In this document: positions 42,341-50,234 of the stretch, in pieces
Layout: every line of letters begins with the position of its first letter
How positions within the stretch are numbered: position 1 is the stretch's first letter
Origin: Pantoea sp. alder81
GTDB taxonomy: Bacteria; Pseudomonadota; Gammaproteobacteria; Enterobacterales; Enterobacteriaceae
Assembly: GCF_020179835.1 (NCBI RefSeq)
Contig: NZ_JAIUDA010000008.1
Location: forward strand, 208,104 to 272,103
Length of the DNA stretch: 64,000 nucleotides
Reading direction: 5' to 3'
Program-made: the position numbers and the translations under genes
Notes under the pieces: generated by a model
The model's input: the letters and a program-made list of their open reading frames with translations, nothing else
Database searches by the model: none
What the model was told of the DNA's origin: nothing

Positions 42341-42610
42341 TCACTTCACATTAAAGCGGAGCTGACCCTCCAGCTCCTCTTCTGCTTCATCAAATAGCAG
42401 GATTAATGCGCCATACCGGCGTTTCTGCCCTGTTCCCAGATTCACAAACTCAATTTCCAGCGGCAACGGCAACTGATCACCTTGGATCACCGCCCAAAGA
42501 TCGTCCAGATCGTCAATGCCGGGATCTGTCAGTGCAAAACGATCGCTGAACTGGCGATAGAAATGGGCTTGATCGACGATTTCGTCGAAATCAAAACGCT
42601 CGGTTCTCAT
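42341..42610 (-). CDS. yhcO: YhcO, barstar-family protein
   Basis: 89 aa (E. coli 90). Barstar-like fold; barstar inhibits the RNase barnase, but no barnase gene is seen here and the target of YhcO is unknown. RTERFDFDEI, DDLDDLWAVIQGDQLPLPLEIEFVNL and the highly conserved ending LILLFDEAEEELEGQLRFNV support the call. The start at 42610 has GAGG before it; an upstream in-frame start at 42658 would overlap the ALDH gene. It may be co-transcribed with that gene (31-bp gap). Confidence 0.9.
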   Translation of the reverse strand: MRTERFDFDEIVDQAHFYRQFSDRFALTDPGIDDLDDLWAVIQGDQLPLPLEIEFVNLGTGQKRRYGALILLFDEAEEELEGQLRFNVK

Positions 42611-42641
42611 CGTGATTCCCTCTTTCAGGCAGGGCCGCCCA

Positions 42642-44099
42642 TCAGGCCAGCCCACCAATATGCAGCGCTTTCACTTCCAGGTACTCTTCCATCCCCAGCA
42701 CCGAACCTTCACGCCCTAAACCGGACTCTTTCACACCACCAAAGGGTGCCAGTTCAGTGGACACGGCACATTCGTTAATGCCAATCATCCCGGCTTCCAG
42801 CGCTGCAGAGACGCGGAACACCCGCTGCAGATTCTGGGTGTAAAAATAGGCAGCTAAACCGTATTCGGTGTTATTGGCACGCTGAATCACATCCGCTTCA
42901 TCATCAAAGCGGAAGCAGGCGGCTACCGGACCAAAAGTCTCTTCCTGAGCCAGTTTCATCTCTTCATGCGCCTCGGCAATTACCGTGGGCTGCCAGAAAT
43001 TGCCCCCCAGTGGATGACGCTCGCCTCCGATCAGTAACTTACCGCCTTTGCTCAGCGCATCTTTCACGTGCTCTTCCACTTTTTCCAGCGCCGAGTGCTC
43101 AATCAGCGGGCCGACTATCACGCCTTCTTCAACGCCATTACCCACTTTCAGCTTGCCCACTGCATCGGCCAGTTGACTGACGAAACGATCGTAAACCGCG
43201 TTGTGCACATAAAAGCGATTCACGCTCACGCACACCTGTCCTGCGTTGCGGAATTTGTTAGCAATCGCGCCCTGTACCGCCGCATCTATATCCGCATCCT
43301 CAAACACGATGTAAGGCGCATTGCCGCCCAGCTCCATCGACACTTTCTTCATGGTGTCTGCAGCGTTGCGCATCAGCGTTTTACCCACGGCAGTTGAACC
43401 GGTAAACGAGATTTTTCGCACCGCCTGGCTGGCCATAATCGCGTCGCTAATGGCATGCGTATCACCCGCCACCGCATTCAAGACGCCGTCGGGTACGCCC
43501 GCTTCCTGTGCCAGCGCGACTAGCGCGAAGGCACACAGCGGGGTGTTATTGGCCGGTTTGATGATGCCGGTGCAGCCTGCTGCCAGCGCCGGGCCCAGTT
43601 TGCGTGTCAGCATCGCCATCGGGAAATTCCACGGCGTGATAGCCGCCACCACACCAATCGGCTCACGTGTAGCCAGAATGCGTGAACCCGGTTTCGCCGG
43701 AGGGATGATTTCGCCATTGGCACGCTTAGCCTGCTCAGCAAACCATTGAATAAAGCTGGCGGCGTACTCGACTTCACCTTCTGCTTCTTTCAGGGGTTTG
43801 CCCTGCTCGGCGGTCATCAGTTGCCCGAGCCAGCTTTTGTTCTCGATGATCAGTTGATACCAGCGATTAAGGATCTCAGCGCGCTGCTTAGCGGTTTTAT
43901 CACGCCACGCGGGAAAAGCCTGCTGGGCTGCAGCAATGGCTTGTTCCGTTTCACTCTTACCGGCTTTCGCCACTTTCGCCAGCACGTCACCGGTGGCCGG
44001 ATTGGTTACATCAAAGGTGGTACTGGCCTTATGCCATTGTCCCGCAGAGAAATAACCGGTCTTAAACAGCGGATGTTGTTGCAGAGAGGTGGACATCAT
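42642..44099 (-). CDS. NAD(P)-dependent aldehyde dehydrogenase, GabD-like
   Basis: 485 aa, closest by eye to succinate-semialdehyde dehydrogenase (GabD/ALDH5 class). Motifs: ITPWNFP (Asn158), SFTGSTAVGK (231-240), MELGGN (general base Glu256), NAGQVC (nucleophile Cys290), EETFGPV and PFGGVKESGLGREGS. GabD has a second cysteine two residues after the nucleophile (CVC), a redox switch in some homologues; here it is Ser. No gabT, gabP or lhgO neighbours. In E. coli yhcO and aaeB are adjacent, so this gene is an insertion. The substrate is uncertain; succinate semialdehyde or an aromatic aldehyde are possible. Confidence 0.85.
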   Translation of the reverse strand: MMSTSLQQHPLFKTGYFSAGQWHKASTTFDVTNPATGDVLAKVAKAGKSETEQAIAAAQQAFPAWRDKTAKQRAEILNRWYQLIIENKSWLGQLMTAEQGKPLKEAEGEVEYAASFIQWFAEQAKRANGEIIPPAKPGSRILATREPIGVVAAITPWNFPMAMLTRKLGPALAAGCTGIIKPANNTPLCAFALVALAQEAGVPDGVLNAVAGDTHAISDAIMASQAVRKISFTGSTAVGKTLMRNAADTMKKVSMELGGNAPYIVFEDADIDAAVQGAIANKFRNAGQVCVSVNRFYVHNAVYDRFVSQLADAVGKLKVGNGVEEGVIVGPLIEHSALEKVEEHVKDALSKGGKLLIGGERHPLGGNFWQPTVIAEAHEEMKLAQEETFGPVAACFRFDDEADVIQRANNTEYGLAAYFYTQNLQRVFRVSAALEAGMIGINECAVSTELAPFGGVKESGLGREGSVLGMEEYLEVKALHIGGLA

Positions 44100-44175
44100 T
44101 AATCTCCTGTCAGTTTGCTTCCTGTCAGAAAAGTATAGATGCCAAAAACGCAGGGTTTTGTGTCAACGTGGGATC

Positions 44176-44203
44176 AAAAAGGCCGCTGCAGGGTGCAGCG
44201 GCC
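44176..44203 (-). terminator. Terminator of the aaeXAB operon
   Basis: Minus strand: GGCCGCTGCA / TGCAGCGGCC with a 3-nt loop, followed by TTTTT. It begins 5 bp after aaeB stops and isolates the efflux operon from the ALDH gene. Confidence 0.9.
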
Positions 44204-44207
44204 GATT

Positions 44208-46160
44208 TCAGATTTGGATGAGCGTGTTCTGGTACTTATCCAGCATCAGAGAAAGCCGTTTAACCGGTTCGGTGACACTTTCAGGCGCTGAATAGTGGTG
44301 TAGTTTTTCCTGATACACCTCCAGCTCCTGCAACAATCGCTCGAAGTAGTAGCGCCGTTTGTCATCACTGGATGCGGAAATAATACGGTCCGCGGTGTAG
44401 CGCAACTGCCGGTGAAAGGCCGATAGCTCTGCGTTAACCGGCACTTCGGCATTACGCAGTCGCTGATGGCCGATAATCAGCGTCAGCGCGATGCGGTATT
44501 TGTCGATATCGCCGGGAAACAGATTGAGCAGCAGGAACAGTTGCTGATACAGCGCGGGCAAATGGTTTTCCCGGCGGCGCGCCTGATTGGTGGTCAATGC
44601 AGCCACGGCGGCATACATAAAGCGATTCAGCAGCTTACGACCGGTACGTGCTTTAGATTTATCGCGAATCAGCAGAATCACCATCATCGCTACAAAGCTG
44701 CCAATCCACTGGCCCAACGCATTATCGAGGAATACGTTGAACTCAAATTTCATCGGGTTATCCAGCACCAGCACGTTGATGGTGCCAATTAGCGCCCCTA
44801 ACGTACCAATCTGACGCCGCTGAACAAAGATACCGCCGATAAAGCCCAATGCGCCAATCGCGATGCACAACAACAACGCGCTTTGCTGCGTGGCCGGCAG
44901 GATATAGATAAAATAGAGCATGCCGAGCGGCACGGCGAAGGCCATACCGTAGAAGAAGTCTTTTGCCATCATCAGGGGATTCGGCATACGCATCGCCAGC
45001 GCGGTGATAACGGCCAGCATCACCATACAGCCACTGCCGGATGTCCAGCCGGTGTATAGCCAGAACAGGGAACCCAGTGCGGTCGCCACAAAGGTTCGCA
45101 CACCGTTAATCATCGCGTGATGGGTTTCCGCCGAACGTGCCTGAATCACCACTTCGCGCTGCAGGATACTCTCTTCCAGCGTGGTGATACGGCTGTTGCT
45201 GCGCACTCCGTTAATCAGCAACAGATATTCCGTGGCAGCGCCGACCCAACTTGCCACCGTCATCGGCACATTTTTGTTGCTGACGCTGATCAGACGACGC
45301 ATCACCTTCATACGCTTATGCACGTCATCAACGTTATGAACGTCTTTCTCAATTAGCAGGCGATATTGCGTCGGGATATAGTCTGGACGGGCGTTCTGAA
45401 TCAGAAAGGTTTCGGCCGCTTGTGTAATCAATGTCAGCGACAGCGTATTCAGCATCTGCAGGCGGCGACTGGAATTCTTCCAGCGCGAAGATTCCATCAT
45501 CAACTGGCTACGCATGCCGTTGAGCGCTGTGGTGCGGCGCACCAGCGCGCTCCAGGTTCTATCCACTTCGTCTTTATCTGCGTGTGCCACACACAGTTGC
45601 AGCAGCTTGTAATGCGCCACCAGCAGGGCATCGACTTCTGCCTCGATCACTTTTTTGATAGAGCGCGGCGAGAACAGCATGTCAGCGAGAATCGCACACA
45701 GAATACCAATGACAATTTCACTGCAACGTTCAACGGCAAACTGTGGTGCCAGCGTTAAACCGCCACTGGCATCGGCAGTAATGACGATAATCAGCGCGGT
45801 GTAACCCGCCAGACCCAGCGCGTAGGAGTTCTCAACTTTAATCAGCGAGGAGAGCCAGACGCACATGCCCGCCCATAAACAGCACAGCAGCAGCATCACC
45901 ACCGGGGCCCGCACCGTAGCGATCATGATTGTAAGCGCGGCGATACAGCCAATAAAAGTACCAATAATGCGCAGAATGCCGCGATAGCGCAGTGCGCCAG
46001 AATAGGGGTCGCCCCCTGCGGCAAAGGCGGTACCACCGGCGACAATGCCGGCAGTCATGACCGCCCAACGCGGCGTTTCCAGATTAAAGTGAAAGCCAAT
46101 CATCAGCGCCGCAACCAGCGCAAATGTCAGCTTCACCGGGAAACGCAAAAATTCAATCAT
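44208..46160 (-). CDS. aaeB: AaeB, aromatic carboxylic acid efflux pump subunit
   Basis: 650 aa (E. coli 655). Inner-membrane transporter of the FUSC/ArAE family. With AaeA it exports p-hydroxybenzoate and related aromatic acids, a proposed metabolic relief valve. Two sets of membrane helices (about 10-165 and 355-510) are separated and followed by cytosolic helical regions. Third gene of aaeXAB, 11 bp after aaeA. Confidence 0.96.
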   Translation of the reverse strand: MIEFLRFPVKLTFALVAALMIGFHFNLETPRWAVMTAGIVAGGTAFAAGGDPYSGALRYRGILRIIGTFIGCIAALTIMIATVRAPVVMLLLCCLWAGMCVWLSSLIKVENSYALGLAGYTALIIVITADASGGLTLAPQFAVERCSEIVIGILCAILADMLFSPRSIKKVIEAEVDALLVAHYKLLQLCVAHADKDEVDRTWSALVRRTTALNGMRSQLMMESSRWKNSSRRLQMLNTLSLTLITQAAETFLIQNARPDYIPTQYRLLIEKDVHNVDDVHKRMKVMRRLISVSNKNVPMTVASWVGAATEYLLLINGVRSNSRITTLEESILQREVVIQARSAETHHAMINGVRTFVATALGSLFWLYTGWTSGSGCMVMLAVITALAMRMPNPLMMAKDFFYGMAFAVPLGMLYFIYILPATQQSALLLCIAIGALGFIGGIFVQRRQIGTLGALIGTINVLVLDNPMKFEFNVFLDNALGQWIGSFVAMMVILLIRDKSKARTGRKLLNRFMYAAVAALTTNQARRRENHLPALYQQLFLLLNLFPGDIDKYRIALTLIIGHQRLRNAEVPVNAELSAFHRQLRYTADRIISASSDDKRRYYFERLLQELEVYQEKLHHYSAPESVTEPVKRLSLMLDKYQNTLIQI

Positions 46161-46171
46161 AACGGCCTCGC

Positions 46172-47101
46172 TTAACCAAACTCGCGCAGGCGGTTAAAGA
46201 ACTGCGTCAACGGCGAGACTTTGGTTTGACGATCTTTATCACCGGTGATCACCACCGTGGCGGTGGTGCCCGCCGGGAAGCGGTTGCCTGGTTGATCGTC
46301 AAGATGAATGCGCACCGGTACGCGCTGCGCCAGTCGCACCCATTCAAGGTTGGAGTCGATGGTCGCCATGCCTTTGCTGTCGACGCTGCTGCTGCTGTTG
46401 GTCACGCCGGCAGCAATGCTGTCCACCGTGCCACGCAATACGGCATTGCTGCCCAGCGGGGTGATTTCGGCGCGGAAGCCAGGACGTACGCCATCCAGCT
46501 TGGTCTCTTCCATATAGGCCAGCACATAGAATGAGTGTTGCTGTACCAATGCCACGGCAACGGAACCACGGGTGATGAACTCGCCCTGATAAACGTTGAG
46601 GTTAGTGACCCAGCCATCTGAAGGCGCTTTGATGGTGGTGCGATCCAGGTCGATCACCGCCAAATCGCGTGTTGCCACCGATTTCGCCAGCTGATGTTCG
46701 CTGGTTTGCAGATCGTTGTTAGCCTGATCGATGGCTTCACGCGACATGGCGCTGGTGCCAAGTTGATTACGGCGCGCCGCTTCACGGCGTTTTTCGTTGA
46801 CCAATGCCTGGTAATATTCGACATCCGCCTGGGCTTCATCCAGTGCTTTCTGGTAGCGCGGACGATCCACGACAAACAGCGTGTCGCCCTGTTTCACCAG
46901 TTGGTTGTCGTGCACAGGCACGTCAGTGATAAGGCCGGTGACGTCTGGCGAGATCGCTACGACATCAGCGGAGAATTTGGCGTCACGCGTCCAGGGCGAT
47001 TCGGTATAGAACACCCAGGCGCGGAAGATGATCACGATTGCGATGATAACCAGCAGGATTGTAATCGCGTAACGCGCGATTTTTCTTATGAGCGCTTTCA
47101 C
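46172..47101 (-). CDS. aaeA: AaeA, efflux pump membrane-fusion subunit
   Basis: 309 aa (E. coli 310). Periplasmic adaptor (HlyD/MFP family) that couples AaeB to an outer-membrane channel. N-terminal membrane anchor (about 11-29), biotinyl-lipoyl-like domain (DVVAISPDVTGLITDVPVHD), helical hairpin (about 80-145) and beta-barrel (TIKAPSDGWVTNLNVYQGEF). 9 bp after aaeX. Confidence 0.96.
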   Translation of the reverse strand: MKALIRKIARYAITILLVIIAIVIIFRAWVFYTESPWTRDAKFSADVVAISPDVTGLITDVPVHDNQLVKQGDTLFVVDRPRYQKALDEAQADVEYYQALVNEKRREAARRNQLGTSAMSREAIDQANNDLQTSEHQLAKSVATRDLAVIDLDRTTIKAPSDGWVTNLNVYQGEFITRGSVAVALVQQHSFYVLAYMEETKLDGVRPGFRAEITPLGSNAVLRGTVDSIAAGVTNSSSSVDSKGMATIDSNLEWVRLAQRVPVRIHLDDQPGNRFPAGTTATVVITGDKDRQTKVSPLTQFFNRLREFG

Positions 47102-47110
47102 TTAAAAACC

Positions 47111-47314
47111 TCAGACGAATAGACGGGATACAAGGTAAAACACGCAGCAATACAAAGCTGTGTTAAAAAGTGCCGGATGCCACACCAGGTCATAAATTCC
47201 GCTGGGCGTCAGCACGCGTTTCACCAGCCAGAACAGCGCCAGCGAAACCAGTAGTTCAATGAAGATGGGCGGAAAGCTCAGCCCGAATACGACAAATACC
47301 GGGAGCACACTCAT
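47111..47314 (-). CDS. aaeX: AaeX, small membrane protein of the aae operon
   Basis: 67 aa, same as E. coli. Two hydrophobic helices (about 5-33 and 48-66), DUF1656. First gene of aaeXAB. E. coli work found it co-induced with the pump; its molecular role is not settled. Confidence 0.93.
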   Translation of the reverse strand: MSVLPVFVVFGLSFPPIFIELLVSLALFWLVKRVLTPSGIYDLVWHPALFNTALYCCVFYLVSRLFV

Positions 47315-47440
47315 TACGGTTCCTTAGTTCGACCTTGCCGGATTGCACCGATACCTGCCCTCATGCCGCGTGGCACGTCGGGTTGAGAATCAGGGGGTGA
47401 TTGAGAGACTGATGGCAACATTCAGGCCGCGTTGAGCTAA

Positions 47441-47453
47441 TGATAGCGTATCA
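47441..47453. promoter_or_regulatory. Inverted repeat in the aaeX-aaeR gap
   Basis: TGATA GCG TATCA, a perfect 5-3-5 palindrome 127 bp before aaeX and 120 bp before aaeR. It may be a second LysR-type contact site. Confidence 0.35.
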
Positions 47454-47500
47454 TCGAGTAAACACAGCCGTGTTAAGGTGCGGTGAACAGACCCAGCGTG

Positions 47501-47526
47501 CGTATAGTAACGCGCATGACTATACG
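47501..47526. promoter_or_regulatory. Probable AaeR operator
   Basis: CGTATAGT and ACTATACG form perfect 8-bp inverted arms separated by 10 bp, 47 bp before aaeR in the divergent aaeX-aaeR gap. Size and place suit a LysR-type regulator that represses its own gene and activates the pump operon. Confidence 0.55.
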
Positions 47527-47572
47527 TTTTCTACATATTGTGAGCTAAATCACTTTTTAGCCAGAGTAAACA

Positions 47573-48490
47573 ATGGAACGACTTAAAGGCATGTCCATTT
47601 TCGCCAAAGTGGTTGAATTAGGTTCTTTTACCGCCGCGGCACGTCAGCTTCATCTCAGCGTTTCGTCAATCAGCCAAATTGTCGCCAAACTGGAAGATGA
47701 GCTGCAGGTCAAATTGTTAAATCGCAGCACCCGCAGTATTGGCCTGACCGAAGCAGGCAAGATCTATTATCAGGGCTGCCGCCGCATGCTGGCCGAGGCA
47801 TCACAGGTGCATGAACAGCTGTATGCTTTCAATAACACGCCGATTGGTATTCTGCGTATTGGCTGCTCATCTACCATGGCGCAAAATGTGTTGTCCGCGA
47901 TGACCAGCGATATGCTGCGCGAATATCCTGGCCTGAGTGTCAATCTGGTCACCGGCATTCCCGCGCCGGATTTGATCGCCAACGGCTTAGATCTCGTGGT
48001 TCGCGTGGGTGCTTTACAAGATTCCAACTTGTTTTCACGCCGTTTGGGCGCGATGCCGATGGTTGTGTGCGCCGCTAAGAGTTATCAGGCGCAACACGGT
48101 ACGCCTGAAAAGCCGGGTGAGATCGATAATTTTTCATGGCTGGAATATAGCGTTCGCCCGGATAACACCTTTGAACTGGTCGCGCCGGAAGGTTTGGTGA
48201 CGCGACTGACGCCGCAAGGACGCTTCGTTACCAATGATTCACAAACGCTGATTCGCTGGCTGAAAGCCGGTTGCGGTATCGCCTATGTGCCGCTGATGTG
48301 GGTGATTGATGAGATTAACGCTGGAGAGATCGACATTCTGTTCCCGCAATATCACTCAGAACCGCGTCCGGTGTATGCGCTCTATACCGAGAAAGACAAG
48401 ATGCCGCTGAAGGTGCAGGTGTGTATCGATTATCTGACCGAGTACTTTAAGCAGGTGGCGCAGCAGTATCAGCAGCATCGGAAAGGCTGA
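47573..48490 (+). CDS. aaeR: AaeR, LysR-family activator of aaeXAB
   Basis: 305 aa (E. coli 309). The N-terminal helix-turn-helix (about 1-60, MERLKGMSIFAKVVELGSFT, RQLHLSVSSISQIVAKLE) and a C-terminal LysR substrate domain (about 90-295). In E. coli it responds to p-hydroxybenzoate and other aromatic acids. Divergent from aaeX across a 258-bp operator region. Followed by a palindrome array. Confidence 0.95.
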   Translation: MERLKGMSIFAKVVELGSFTAAARQLHLSVSSISQIVAKLEDELQVKLLNRSTRSIGLTEAGKIYYQGCRRMLAEASQVHEQLYAFNNTPIGILRIGCSSTMAQNVLSAMTSDMLREYPGLSVNLVTGIPAPDLIANGLDLVVRVGALQDSNLFSRRLGAMPMVVCAAKSYQAQHGTPEKPGEIDNFSWLEYSVRPDNTFELVAPEGLVTRLTPQGRFVTNDSQTLIRWLKAGCGIAYVPLMWVIDEINAGEIDILFPQYHSEPRPVYALYTEKDKMPLKVQVCIDYLTEYFKQVAQQYQQHRKG

Positions 48491-48498
48491 CGGTCTGG

Positions 48499-48672
48499 GC
48501 GCCATAAATGGCGCCGCTACGGGTTCGGTGAGGTTTTTGTAGGGGGCGCATTTATACGCTCCTGGCATTGGAGGACGCCATAAATGGCGCCGCTACGGGT
48601 TCGGTGAGGTTTTCGTAGGGGGCGCATTTATGCGCTCCTGGCAGTGGAGGACGCCATAAATGGCGCCCCTAC
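48499..48672. repeat. Tandem BIME-like array of GTAG-headed palindromes, 76-bp period
   Basis: Five alternating units. Minus-facing copies at 48499-48520, 48575-48596 and 48651-48672 read CGCCATAAATGGCGCC then GCTAC or CCTAC; plus-facing copies at 48539-48562 and 48615-48638 read GTAGGGGGCGCATTTAT. The composite unit repeats at exactly 76 bp, including the spacer GGGTTCGGTGAGGTTTT, showing recent tandem duplication. GTAG feet are the hallmark of REPs mobilised by RAYT transposases; no RAYT gene lies in the window. Confidence 0.85.
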
Positions 48673-48724
48673 AGAGGACGGTGCCGTCATTTAGAGAGTA
48701 CACATTGATGCGCACCAGGAATGA

Positions 48725-50170
48725 TTACGCGGTACCGCCGACGGTGATTTTATCCAGCTTCAGGGTTGGCTGACCAACGCCGACCGGCACGCTCTGACCC
48801 TCTTTACCGCACACGCCAACGCCTTTATCCAGCGCCAGATCGTTACCCACCATTGAGATCTGCTGCATCGCTTCAATACCGGAACCGATCAGCGTGGCGC
48901 CTTTCACCGGCGTGGTGACTTTGCCGTTTTCAATCAGATAGGCTTCTGAGGTGGAGAACACAAACTTGCCCGAGGTGATATCCACCTGGCCGCCACCAAA
49001 GTTCGGCGCATAAATTCCGTATTCAACGCTGGAAATGATGTCCTGCGGCGTGGATTTACCCGCCAGCATATAGGTGTTGGTCATACGCGGCATCGGCAGA
49101 TGCGCATAGGATTCACGACGCCCGTTACCGGTTGGCGGCACGCCCATTAGACGCGCATTGAGCTTGTCCTGCATGTAGCCTTTGAGTACGCCGTTTTCGA
49201 TCAGGACGTTGTACTGGCCCGGCACGCCTTCGTCATCCACCGCCAGTGAGCCGCGCAGGCCTTCGATGGTGCCATCGTCGACCACGGTGCAGAGTTCTGA
49301 GGCCACCAGTTGCCCCATTTTGCCGCTAAATACCGAAGTTTCACGGCGGTTAAAATCGCCTTCCAGACCATGTCCTACCGCTTCGTGCAGCAGCACACCC
49401 GGCCAGCCAGCGCCTAACACGACCGGCAGGGTACCCGCAGGTGCGGCCACGGCAGAAAGATTCACCAGCGCCAGACGCACCGCTTCACGCGCCCATGCAT
49501 CGGCACGCACATCACCGTTTTCATCTGCATAGAAGAATTCATAGCCAGTACGCGCGCCGCCGCCGCTGGAGCCGCGTTCACGTTTACCCTGATCTTCCAC
49601 CTGCACGCTGATCGACAGACGCACCAGTGGGCGGATATCCGCTGCCAGTGTGCCATCGGTCGCCGCCACCAGCACCTGCTCGTAGACGCCGGTCAGGCTG
49701 GCATTCACTTCCTGCACGCGCGGGTCAGCAGCACGAGCCACGGTATCAACACGATGCAACAGTGCAATTTTGTCTTCACGCGTCAGGCTGTCCAGCGGAT
49801 TGATCGGCGCATACAGCGAACGGTTAATCACGGCAGAAAGCGTATGCGCTTTGCCATTGCCTTGCTCACGCACGATGCTGCGCGCGGCTTCAGAAGACTG
49901 GCGCAGGGCGTTCAAGGAAATTTGGTCTGCGTAAGCGAAACCGGTTTTCTCACCGCTGATTGCACGCACACCGACACCCTGGTCGATGTGGTAAGAGCCA
50001 TCTTTAATGATTTTGTCTTCCAGCACCCAGGATTCATGGAAACTGGACTGGAAATAGAGATCGGCATAATCCAGACGACGTTCTGAAAGCTGCCCTAACA
50101 GGGAATAAAGGTCCTGCTGATTAATGCTGTTCGCAGCTAGTAACTGCTCACTTACCAGATTCAGAGTCAT
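48725..50170 (-). CDS. tldD: TldD, metalloprotease
   Basis: 481 aa, the E. coli length. Catalytic subunit of the TldD-TldE (PmbA) protease, which unwinds and cuts unfolded peptides, matures microcin B17 and degrades CcdA. The zinc motif HEAVGHGLEGD (HExxxH) and the C-terminal GVCGKEGQSVPVGVGQPTL are present. Partner tldE is not in the window, as expected in enterics. 64 bp after yhdP. Confidence 0.97.
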   Translation of the reverse strand: MTLNLVSEQLLAANSINQQDLYSLLGQLSERRLDYADLYFQSSFHESWVLEDKIIKDGSYHIDQGVGVRAISGEKTGFAYADQISLNALRQSSEAARSIVREQGNGKAHTLSAVINRSLYAPINPLDSLTREDKIALLHRVDTVARAADPRVQEVNASLTGVYEQVLVAATDGTLAADIRPLVRLSISVQVEDQGKRERGSSGGGARTGYEFFYADENGDVRADAWAREAVRLALVNLSAVAAPAGTLPVVLGAGWPGVLLHEAVGHGLEGDFNRRETSVFSGKMGQLVASELCTVVDDGTIEGLRGSLAVDDEGVPGQYNVLIENGVLKGYMQDKLNARLMGVPPTGNGRRESYAHLPMPRMTNTYMLAGKSTPQDIISSVEYGIYAPNFGGGQVDITSGKFVFSTSEAYLIENGKVTTPVKGATLIGSGIEAMQQISMVGNDLALDKGVGVCGKEGQSVPVGVGQPTLKLDKITVGGTA

Positions 50171-50234
50171 CGTTTCTCACTCATTATGTGCTCGGATAGT
50201 CATAGCCTGCGGCAATTCCCCGACGGCGTCAAAT

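Noticed and set aside
42341..42610. Barnase-barstar toxin-antitoxin pair
   Set aside because: Only a barstar-like gene (yhcO) is present; no barnase-like RNase gene is adjacent, and yhcO is a conserved enteric housekeeping gene.
48499..48672. CRISPR array
   Set aside because: Repeats are palindromes in alternating orientation with conserved spacers, and no cas genes are present; it is REP/BIME-like.
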